The translations under genes were made by a program, and so were the position numbers. DNA of 12,026 nt from an uncultured Oscillospiraceae bacterium. Lineage in GTDB: Bacteria; Bacillota_A; Clostridia; Oscillospirales; Oscillospiraceae. Position 1 is the stretch's first letter; every line of letters starts with the position of its first letter. The stretch spans positions 1-12,026 of the forward strand of contig CALXDE010000022.1 of the NCBI GenBank assembly GCA_944386965.1, written 5' to 3'. The notes under the pieces are model-generated. The model was not told where the DNA came from and did not search any database. It saw only the letters and a program-made list of their open reading frames with translations. Below are positions 6,178-12,026 of this stretch, piece by piece.

Positions 6178-7741
6178 CTTCCGCCGGCTGGGCAAAATGC
6201 AGCACCCAATCCGGGAAATTGTAGAAGATATTTGCCGCTGTGGGCCGGGCATTCTCCACCGCGCCGCTGTGGGTCAGCAGCGAGTCGCTCTTGAAGCACA
6301 CCGGCAGCAGCGGCACCGCCTCCCGCAGATGGCGGCACAGATTTCGGTAGGCGTTCTCCCCGCCGGCGCGGCAGGCCTCCAGCATGGCGTCGGTGTCCAC
6401 AGCGCTCCAACCGCCGTAATTCAGCTCCCCGCCTGTACCGATCAGTTCCGAGATATCCCAGTCCGCGGTAAGACGAACCTCCCCGTAGTACAGATCAAAG
6501 TCGCCGCCCGCCAGGGCCTCCAGATAATCCGTCCAGGCCAGGGCCTCCACCGTCACCTGTAACAGCCCCTCCACCGAGAGGCTCTGGGCCAGGTATTGGG
6601 CAATCGCTGTCTTGGAGGCGCTGTCGGCATTGACCAGCAGGGTCAGGGTCAGCGGTTCCCGCTCCTCCTCCGCCGCCCACAGGGCGGTCAGGGACTGGCG
6701 GTAGGTTTCCAGGCTGTAAGCCGTCTCCATCTCCGCCGGGTAATCGCCGGAAGCCGGAGAGATGGCAAACTGGGCCGGCGCCGCGTGCCCGGACAGGTAA
6801 CCCTCCACCACCGTCTCCCGCGGGATGCCCAGCCGCAGGACCCGGCGCAGCTCCTGGTCCTGGAGCGCCGCGCGCCGGGTGTTGATGCCGAGGAACTGCA
6901 TGGTGGCCGTGGGGATGTCCACCGCGTCCAGACGGCCGGAGAGGGCCGCCTCGCCTCGGGTCAGATCCGCGGCATAGACCTGGATCTCCCGGGCGGTAAA
7001 GAGGTATAGCACCGTGTCGCTGTCCTTGGCATCCACCAGCTCGATCCGCTCCAGCGGGAGGGTCCTCCCCTGCCACCAGTTGGGATTGGCGGCCAGAAAC
7101 GCCCCCTCGCCGGAGGTGATAAAGAGATAGGGTCCCGTACCCGCCGGGGCGGCATCCTCCTCCGTGCCGGTTTTCACCACCGGAATGTCCAACAGCGCCG
7201 GCAGATGGCTGTTGGGCCGGGCCAGCGTGACCACCACGGTATCGCTGCCCCGGGTCGTCACCTGGCGGATATCCCGCAGGCGGCTGCCGTACCGCTGGGA
7301 GGCCGCCGCCCGCCGCAGGGAGGACGCAACGTCCCGGGCCTCCAGCTGGCTTCCGTCGCTGAAGGTCACCCCCTGCCGGATGGACAGGGTGTAAACCAGC
7401 CCATCCTCGCTGACCGTGTAACCGGTGCACAGCAGGGGCTGGGGGGAAAATTCCCCGTCCAGCTGAAAGAGCGGCTCGTACAACAGTGTCGCCAGCTGCA
7501 GCTGGGCTCCGTCGCCGCAGGTAATCGGGTCCAGAGACTGCCCCGCGTGATAGGCCAGGGCGAAGGATGTGAGGGCCGCAGGCGCCTGTTCCCCCTCGTC
7601 TGTCTCCTCCTCCGCCTCCTGCCAGGGGGCCATGTCCGTTTCATTGTCCACCGTCAGCTCTATCCGTCCGCCGCAGCCGCTCAGCAGCAGACACAGCGCC
7701 AGGAGCAGAGCCATCCCCAGGCCCGCCGGCTTTCTTCTCAT
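6164..7741 (-). CDS. ABC transporter substrate-binding lipoprotein, family 5 (oligopeptide/dipeptide type), 525 aa
   Basis: Extracellular lipid-anchored binding protein that would present peptides or similar solutes to an ABC importer. The chosen start gives a lipoprotein signal: MRRK, hydrophobic segment 8-20, lipobox LLSGC with lipidated C23. A very acidic linker follows (EAEEETDEGE), then the family-5 (OppA/DppA) fold: SIRQGVTFSDG, the ARDVASSLRRA helix and the diagnostic NPNWWQG segment. Length fits the family. The start ATG shares its A with the pgeF stop (TGATG), implying translational coupling; a GGAAGGGG lies about 11 nt upstream. No permease or ATPase gene is in the window, so it is an orphan here. 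Its ligand is unknown; murein peptides (as for MppA) are plausible from the pgeF link, but this is inference. Confidence 0.88.
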   Translation of the reverse strand: MRRKPAGLGMALLLALCLLLSGCGGRIELTVDNETDMAPWQEAEEETDEGEQAPAALTSFALAYHAGQSLDPITCGDGAQLQLATLLYEPLFQLDGEFSPQPLLCTGYTVSEDGLVYTLSIRQGVTFSDGSQLEARDVASSLRRAAASQRYGSRLRDIRQVTTRGSDTVVVTLARPNSHLPALLDIPVVKTGTEEDAAPAGTGPYLFITSGEGAFLAANPNWWQGRTLPLERIELVDAKDSDTVLYLFTAREIQVYAADLTRGEAALSGRLDAVDIPTATMQFLGINTRRAALQDQELRRVLRLGIPRETVVEGYLSGHAAPAQFAISPASGDYPAEMETAYSLETYRQSLTALWAAEEEREPLTLTLLVNADSASKTAIAQYLAQSLSVEGLLQVTVEALAWTDYLEALAGGDFDLYYGEVRLTADWDISELIGTGGELNYGGWSAVDTDAMLEACRAGGENAYRNLCRHLREAVPLLPVCFKSDSLLTHSGAVENARPTAANIFYNFPDWVLHFAQPAEESAP

Positions 7742-8568
7742 CAATCCAACGACCCCTTCCACGCGATAGCCGCCGCCTGGACGCCCCGGGCGTTTCCCAT
7801 TTTGCGGTGGCTCCAGTAGAGCGCCGGGTGACAGGCGGTGCACAGGCCGCTGACCGCGATCTGCGCCGCTGGCACCCCCGCCAGCTCCAGCTGCCGGCGG
7901 TTGAGGCCCTTCAGGTCCACCATCCATTTCTCCCCCCGTCTATGGAGGAAGGGCGCGGCCTCCGCCCCCATGGCCTTCTCCATGGCCTCCGGCACGTCGC
8001 CATCCGTCTCAAAGCAGCACACCCCGATGCCCGCGCCGATGGCGGCCTGGATATGCTCCGGCCGGGCGCCAAAGGCCCCAGCCATCTTCTCCACCGTCTT
8101 TTTGACAATCTCCAGCGCCGTGCCCCGCCAGCCCGCGTGGACCGCGCCCACACAGCCCGCCGCCGGATCACACAGCAGGATCACCATACAGTCGGCGGAA
8201 AACACAAACAGCGGGAGTCCGGGAACATCGGTAATCAGGGCATCCGCCTCATAATCCCGCGGCCGGTAAAGCCCCTTTCCGGCGTCCGCCTCCGTCACCA
8301 CGCGGACCGTATCCCCGTGGACCTGACCGCTCAGCACAGCCTGCCGGTCGTCCACGCCGACGGCGGCGCAAAACCGGCGGTAATTCTCCAGGACCCGCTC
8401 CGGCGCGTCTCCGCTGGCCTCCGCCCCCCGCAGGTTCAAAGAATCCAGCGCGCCGGTGCTGATACCTCCCCGCCGGGTGGAAAAGCCGTGGCGCAGGCCG
8501 CTGACCGCGTCCAGATTCTCCGCCGTGTGATAGAGCAGTTCCCCTGTCTGGCGCTGAATAAAGGACAT
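7741..8568 (-). CDS. pgeF: Peptidoglycan editing factor PgeF (laccase-domain YfiH/YlmD family), 275 aa
   Basis: Cytoplasmic copper/zinc-dependent enzyme once called polyphenol oxidase. E. coli YfiH (PgeF) prevents wrongly built UDP-MurNAc-serine from entering peptidoglycan, and homologues also show purine nucleoside phosphorylase/deaminase activity. Metal ligands are present: H84 in GQVHGD, C127 in FSADCMV and H144 in AVHAGWRGT. Also typical are HGFSTRRGG near the N-terminus and GAGIGVCCFE (178-187). The start is the ATG preceded by GGGAGGTGGCT; an open frame continues upstream to 8832 but runs through the duplicated secA tail and repeat DNA, so that extension is rejected. The stop overlaps the next gene's start by one base. 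It follows secA on the same strand with no clear terminator between. Confidence 0.93.
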   Translation of the reverse strand: MSFIQRQTGELLYHTAENLDAVSGLRHGFSTRRGGISTGALDSLNLRGAEASGDAPERVLENYRRFCAAVGVDDRQAVLSGQVHGDTVRVVTEADAGKGLYRPRDYEADALITDVPGLPLFVFSADCMVILLCDPAAGCVGAVHAGWRGTALEIVKKTVEKMAGAFGARPEHIQAAIGAGIGVCCFETDGDVPEAMEKAMGAEAAPFLHRRGEKWMVDLKGLNRRQLELAGVPAAQIAVSGLCTACHPALYWSHRKMGNARGVQAAAIAWKGSLD

Positions 8569-8590
8569 AGCCACCTCCCGACTGTTTTCC

Positions 8591-8690
8591 CCGCTCCGCG
8601 GCGGACGACCCCTGCCCGCATTCTCGGGCGTCCGGCCTGTCACCGCCCGCAGCAGTTCTTGTACTTCTTCCCGCTCCCGCAGGGGCAGGG
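8591..8690. repeat. Copy A of a 100-bp direct repeat, a duplicate of the secA 3' end
   Basis: Matches 8802-8901 at 99 of 100 positions (C at 8625 against A at 8836), offset 211 bp. It carries the last 50 coding bases of secA, the stop codon and 47 bp of its downstream sequence, but is detached from secA. The high identity implies a recent event or ongoing gene conversion. It lies immediately before the pgeF leader. Confidence 0.95.
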
Positions 8691-8738
8691 AATCTCCCCA
8701 CGGGGACACCTCCCCGTGGGGGCCCCGCTTCCTTTCAC
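8640..8738 (-). pseudogene. Detached SEC-C motif fragment of secA
   Basis: In the secA reading frame, copy A of the repeat still reads [15 protein letters not shown] and stop, the complete zinc-binding tail of SecA. The frame is open upstream into the hairpin cluster to a GTG at 8736-8738, giving a 32-aa ORF (VKGSGAPTGRCPRGEIP before the tail). No ribosome site precedes the GTG, so it is most likely a silent relic of the duplication; expression as a free zinc-finger peptide cannot be excluded. Confidence 0.5.
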
Positions 8739-8801
8739 TTGCGCGGCGGGAATGAATCCCGCCTTGCGCCAAGGTTTCCCCTCCGGGGAAACGCTTGTAC
8801 G
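8691..8801. repeat. Cluster of three perfect hairpins between the repeat copies (REP/MITE-like)
   Basis: 111 bp of non-coding DNA with three successive inverted repeats: CCCCACGGGGA/TCCCCGTGGGG (8696-8721, 11-bp stem), GGCGGGA/TCCCGCC (8745-8763, 7-bp stem) and GTTTCCCC/GGGGAAAC (8774-8792, 8-bp stem). There is no transposase ORF. It looks like a small non-autonomous palindromic element or an intergenic mosaic repeat. No adjacent T run is present, so these are not ordinary terminators, although in RNA they would form stable structures between secA and pgeF. Confidence 0.7.
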
Positions 8802-8901
8802 CCGCTCCGCGGCGGACGACCCCTGCCCGCATTCTAGGGCGTCCGGCCTGTCACCGCCCGCAGCAGTTCTTGTACTTCTTCCCGCTCCCGCAGGGGCAGG
8901 G
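8802..8901. repeat. Copy B of the 100-bp direct repeat, the resident secA 3' end
   Basis: The partner of 8591-8690. Bases 8851-8901 are the end of the intact secA gene, so this copy is the original. Its non-coding part holds a GCCGC/GCGGC hairpin at 8801-8813, at the edge of the hairpin cluster. Confidence 0.95.
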
Positions 8902-11586
8902 GTCGTTGCGGCCGATCTTCTGGACCCGGCGGGGCTGCTTCTTCACGGTCTTGTCGCCGCCGCCAAACCCCTCCGTGATGCCGGTGGCCACCCGCTCCCG
9001 CTTGATCTCCTCCTGGGTCTTGAGGCGGAAGGAGTAGATCCGCCGGACCGTCTCCTCCTGGATGGCGTCGATCATCTCCTCAAACATGTGCAGGCTCTCC
9101 TGCTTGTAGGCGATGACGGGATCGGTCTGGGCGTAAGCCCGCAGACGGATTCCCTGCCGCAGCTCCTGCATGGCGTCGATGTGGTCCATCCAGAACTCAT
9201 CCACCACCCGCAGCATGATGACCCGTTCCACCTCCCGCATGATGGGGGAGGTGACCTCCTGCTCCTTGCGCGCGTAGGTTTCCATGGCGGCCTGGGAGAA
9301 GCGCTCTTCCAGTTCCTCCGCGGTGATCCGCTCCGCCTCGTCCGGCTCGATCTTCACGGCGTACTTGGGGAAATAGGTCCCCTCCAGCCCTGCCAGCAGC
9401 GTGCGGTACTGATCGTTCGTGATATGCTTGTGCTCTCCATAGGCCGAGCGCACATCCCGCTCAATGCTCTCGGTAATCATCTTCTCAATCCGGTCCTTCA
9501 GGTCCATGCCGTCCAGCACCTGCTTGCGCTGGCCGTAGATGATCTCCCGCTGCTGGTTCATCACATCGTCGTACTCCAGGGTGTTCTTGCGGGCCTGGAA
9601 GTTCCGAGATTCCACACTGATCTGGGCATTTTCAATGGACTTGGTGAGCATCTTGTTCTCGATGGGCATATCCTCCTCGATGTTGAGGCGGTCCATCATG
9701 TTCTGCATCCGATCCCCGCCGAACAGGCGCATCAGATCGTCCTCCAGGCTCAGATAGAACCGCGTCTCGCCCGGGTCCCCCTGACGGCCGGCGCGGCCCC
9801 GAAGCTGGTTGTCGATGCGGCGGGAGTCGTGACGCTCGGTGCCGATGATGAAGAGGCCCCCGGCGGCCCGGACCTTGTCCGCCTCCCCGGCGATCTCGGC
9901 GCGGTATTTCTCCATGGCGTCGGCAAAAAACTTCCGGGCCTCCAGAATCTCCTGATTGTCCGTCTCGGCATAGCCGGTGGCCTCGGCAATGATCTCCTCG
10001 GAGTATCCCGCCTTCACCAGGGCGGCCCGGGCCAGGTACTCCGCGTTGCCCCCCAGCATGATGTCGGTGCCGCGGCCGGCCATGTTGGTGGCCACCGTTA
10101 CCGCGCCCAGCTTGCCCGCCTGGGCCACGATCTCGGCCTCCTTCTCGTGGTTCTTGGCGTTGAGGAGGTTGTGCTTGATGCCCTCCTTCTGGAGGAGCTT
10201 GCTCAGGTGCTCGTTCTTCTCGATGGACACCGTGCCCACCAGCACCGGCTGGCCCTTGGCGTGGCAGTCCTTGATCTGCTCGATCACCGCCCGGTACTTG
10301 GCCGCCTCGGTCTTGTACACCACGTCCGGGTCGTCCTTGCGGACCAGGGGCCGGTTGGTGGGGATCTCCACAATGTCCAGGCGGTAGATGGTGGCAAACT
10401 CCTCCTCCTCCGTGAGGGCGGTTCCGGTCATGCCGGAGAGCTTGTCGTACAGGCGGAAATAATTCTGGAAGGTGATGGTGGCCAGGGTCTTGCTCTCCCG
10501 CTCCACCTTCACGTGCTCCTTGGCCTCGATGGCCTGGTGGAGGCCCTCGTTATAGCGGCGGCCGAACATCAGGCGGCCGGTGAACTCGTCCACGATGACC
10601 ACCTGGCCGTCCTTCAGGACATAGTCGATGTCCCGCTTCATCACGCCGTGGGCTTTGATGGCCTGGTTGATGTGGTGGGCAATGGTGGCGTTTTCCGGGT
10701 CGGAGAGGTTCTCCAGGTGGAAAAACTCCTCCGCCCGCTTCACGCCCCGGGCGGTGAGGGTGGCGGTCCGGGCCTTCTCGTCCACGATGTAATCCGCGTC
10801 GATGTCCGTGGCCTCCTCCTCTTTCTCGTCTGTCTCCTTCACCACCATCTTCTTGAGGCGGGAGACGAACATCTCCGTCATATCATAGAGCTGGGTGGAT
10901 TTCTCCCCGGTGCCGGAGATGATGAGGGGGGTGCGGGCCTCGTCGATCAAAATGGAGTCCACCTCGTCCACAATGGCGAAGTGGTGGCCCCGCTGGACCA
11001 GCTCCTGGCTGTAGAGGGCCATGTTGTCCCGCAGGTAGTCAAAGCCCATCTCGTTGTTGGTGCCGTAGGTGATGTCGGCGGCGTAGGCCTCCTGGCGCTG
11101 CTTCTTGTCCAGGCCGTGGACAATCAGGCCCACCGTGAGCCCCAGAAAGCGGTGGACCTTGCCCATCCACTCGCTGTCGCGCTTGGCCAGGTAGTCGTTG
11201 ACCGTGACGATGTGGACCCCTTGGCCGGTAAGGGCGTTGAGATACGCCGGCAGGGTGGCCACCAGGGTCTTGCCCTCGCCGGTCTTCATCTCGGCGATGC
11301 GCCCCTGGTGCAGGACAATGCCGCCCACCAGCTGCACCCGGTAGGGCCGCAGCCCCAGCACTCGGTCGGCGGCCTCCCGCACGGTGGCAAACGCCTCCGG
11401 CAGGATGTCGTCCAGTGTCTCCCCGTTTTGCAGCCGCTCCTTGAACTCCACAGTTTTGGCCTGGAGCTGCGCGTCGGTCATGGCCTTATATTCCTCGGCC
11501 ATGGCGTCGATCCTGTCCACAATGGGATAGATGGCTTTCAGCTCCCGCTCGCTGTAGGTCCCAAACAATTTCTTGATCAAACCCAT
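8851..11586 (-). CDS. secA: Preprotein translocase ATPase SecA, 911 aa
   Basis: Motor ATPase that pushes unfolded proteins through SecYEG. Seen in order: N-terminal [17 protein letters not shown]; Walker A MKTGEGKT (100-107, K106); DEVD Walker B (207-210); preprotein cross-linking domain (about 220-370); second motor domain with [16 protein letters not shown] (498-513) and [17 protein letters not shown] (590-606); helical wing and scaffold with [10 protein letters not shown]; and a SEC-C zinc tail with C897, C899, C908 and C909. It is about 70 residues longer than B. subtilis SecA (841 aa), mainly from an insert of about 55 residues after the [10 protein letters not shown] motif (roughly 514-572) and an acidic insert near 250-265. 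AGAGGAG lies about 11 nt before the ATG. It has its own promoter at 11637-11665 and is followed by the secA-tail duplication and pgeF. Confidence 0.97.
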   Translation of the reverse strand: MGLIKKLFGTYSERELKAIYPIVDRIDAMAEEYKAMTDAQLQAKTVEFKERLQNGETLDDILPEAFATVREAADRVLGLRPYRVQLVGGIVLHQGRIAEMKTGEGKTLVATLPAYLNALTGQGVHIVTVNDYLAKRDSEWMGKVHRFLGLTVGLIVHGLDKKQRQEAYAADITYGTNNEMGFDYLRDNMALYSQELVQRGHHFAIVDEVDSILIDEARTPLIISGTGEKSTQLYDMTEMFVSRLKKMVVKETDEKEEEATDIDADYIVDEKARTATLTARGVKRAEEFFHLENLSDPENATIAHHINQAIKAHGVMKRDIDYVLKDGQVVIVDEFTGRLMFGRRYNEGLHQAIEAKEHVKVERESKTLATITFQNYFRLYDKLSGMTGTALTEEEEFATIYRLDIVEIPTNRPLVRKDDPDVVYKTEAAKYRAVIEQIKDCHAKGQPVLVGTVSIEKNEHLSKLLQKEGIKHNLLNAKNHEKEAEIVAQAGKLGAVTVATNMAGRGTDIMLGGNAEYLARAALVKAGYSEEIIAEATGYAETDNQEILEARKFFADAMEKYRAEIAGEADKVRAAGGLFIIGTERHDSRRIDNQLRGRAGRQGDPGETRFYLSLEDDLMRLFGGDRMQNMMDRLNIEEDMPIENKMLTKSIENAQISVESRNFQARKNTLEYDDVMNQQREIIYGQRKQVLDGMDLKDRIEKMITESIERDVRSAYGEHKHITNDQYRTLLAGLEGTYFPKYAVKIEPDEAERITAEELEERFSQAAMETYARKEQEVTSPIMREVERVIMLRVVDEFWMDHIDAMQELRQGIRLRAYAQTDPVIAYKQESLHMFEEMIDAIQEETVRRIYSFRLKTQEEIKRERVATGITEGFGGGDKTVKKQPRRVQKIGRNDPCPCGSGKKYKNCCGR

Positions 11587-11636
11587 GCGATATCATACTC
11601 CTCTTTGAGAGATCATTTGCACAATAAGGCAGGATA

Positions 11637-11665
11637 AGTATACCACAATTTCCGCAAAATGCAAA
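11637..11665 (-). promoter_or_regulatory. secA promoter
   Basis: Minus strand: -35 TTTGCA (11660-11665), 17-bp spacer, extended -10 TGTGGTATACT with hexamer TATACT (11637-11642). The leader to the secA ATG is about 45 nt. The 140 bp between it and the PAS gene show no other gene. Confidence 0.75.
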
Positions 11666-11761
11666 CCATTCCAGTCGTTTTCGGTCACAGTTTGCAAAAA
11701 GTTCACATTGCCCGGGCACTCCGCTCTTCCGGAAGCAGCCGGCTGTCAGGCAGCAGCGCGA

Positions 11762-11789
11762 CGCCGGCTCTCCCGAGGGAGAGCCGGCG
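11762..11789. terminator. Strong hairpin after the PAS-domain gene, probable terminator
   Basis: Perfect 13-bp stem CGCCGGCTCTCCC (11762-11774) with GGGAGAGCCGGCG (11777-11789), the apex formally GA. It lies 19 bp past the stop of the minus-strand gene. Neither side has a T run, so it is not a classical Rho-independent terminator; it may act as an imperfect terminator or as an RNA 3'-end protector. Confidence 0.5.
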
Positions 11790-11808
11790 CCGCGCGGGAG
11801 CCAGGAGC

Positions 11809-12026
11809 TCAGACGGACCGGACGGTCTTTCCGGCACCCAGGCTGTCGATGATGGTGATGACCAGACCCCGGATACTGTTCTCCGTGGTGCGGTAGGGGG
11901 CGATGCGCAGGGTGTAGCACCGGCCGTTCATGGCGGTGACCTCCCGGTCGATGGACACCAGATCCCGCAGGACGGTGCGGCAGTCCGCCTCGATGGCCTC
12001 CTCCGGAAAGCTGTGGGCGAAGATCT
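11809..12026 (-). CDS. C-terminal end of a PAS-domain signalling protein (CheB/CheR-associated PAS type), partial
   Basis: Only the last 71 residues are in the window; the gene continues past the right edge. The fragment has the ending of the PAS type found in CheB/CheR fusion proteins and related sensors: an acidic helix, then LRDLVSIDREVTAMNGRCYT, the strand pair YTLRIAPYRTTENSIRG, and LVITIIDS. Family members commonly read RWYLMRILPYRT...GVVITFVDIT (recalled). After the PAS strand only about ten residues remain (LGAGKTVRSV), so no kinase or other output domain follows; any effector domain would be N-terminal. It is on the same strand as secA but separated by a hairpin and the secA promoter. 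Confidence 0.65.
   Translation of the reverse strand, partial: IFAHSFPEEAIEADCRTVLRDLVSIDREVTAMNGRCYTLRIAPYRTTENSIRGLVITIIDSLGAGKTVRSV

Noticed and set aside
7742..7927. A 62-codon N-terminal extension of the solute-binding lipoprotein
   Set aside because: It overlaps the end of pgeF in another frame and would bury the lipoprotein signal peptide that begins at 7741.
8691..8801. The hairpin cluster as the secA terminator
   Set aside because: Three stems without any T run and lying more than 55 bp past the secA stop; a mosaic repeat is a better description, although it might still attenuate transcription.
8569..8832. An 88-codon N-terminal extension of PgeF
   Set aside because: It translates the duplicated secA tail in a different frame and the hairpin cluster; the family starts near MSFIQRQ, where a GGAGGTG ribosome site is present.
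7807..11637. A 1276-codon open frame on the plus strand
   Set aside because: It runs antisense through all of secA and most of pgeF; its composition (Val, Leu, His, Gly, Asp rich) is that of a reverse-complement shadow of a GC-rich gene, with no recognisable domain and no ribosome site.

Overview
The window reads as a chromosomal segment of a GC-rich Gram-positive anaerobe, most likely a gut member of the Oscillospiraceae (Flavonifractor/Lawsonibacter/Oscillibacter-like). This rests on GC-rich third codon positions across the core genes, strong AAGGAGG-type ribosome sites, a cleavable LexA, a lipoprotein signal peptide, and a Clostridia-style SecA with an expanded motor and a SEC-C tail. The genus is inference; no rRNA is present.

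Layout from left to right. (1) Positions 1 to about 700 are AT-rich and unlike the rest. They hold a tandem dyad operator and promoter for a minus-strand gene lying off the left edge, a terminator, a small DUF6061-like gene, and the last 94 codons of rlmD. The composition changes inside the rlmD reading frame at about 690-711, so this looks like one end of an integrative element that inserted into rlmD and supplied a new C-terminus. (2) 409-3660 (minus) is a two-gene operon of a beta-CASP RNase-like MBL protein and the rRNA methyltransferase RlmD. (3) 3795-4130 (plus) is a small zinc-ribbon, membrane-anchored protein read divergently from the MBL gene, followed by a possible 43-codon ORF. (4) secG (minus) converges on these and shares a bidirectional terminator; it is divergent from lexA. 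(5) lexA and an aspartate/glutamate racemase-family gene form a plus-strand pair. (6) Converging from the right (minus) are secA, pgeF (laccase-domain peptidoglycan editing factor) and an orphan family-5 solute-binding lipoprotein. Between secA and pgeF lies a 111-bp hairpin cluster flanked by two 100-bp copies of the secA 3' end. (7) The right edge holds the 3' end of a PAS-domain gene.

The core genes are housekeeping: protein export (SecA, SecG), RNA metabolism (RlmD, beta-CASP), SOS control (LexA) and possible cell-wall amino-acid metabolism (PgeF, racemase, peptide-binding lipoprotein). Four promoters share a TGTRGTRYACT extended -10 with 17-bp spacing. No rRNA, tRNA, CRISPR array or intact transposase is visible. 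The longest stretch without a protein-coding gene is 8569-8850 (282 bp), which is the repeat region. I see no complete new defence or metabolic system; the most unusual items are the remodelled rlmD end and the secA-tail duplication.
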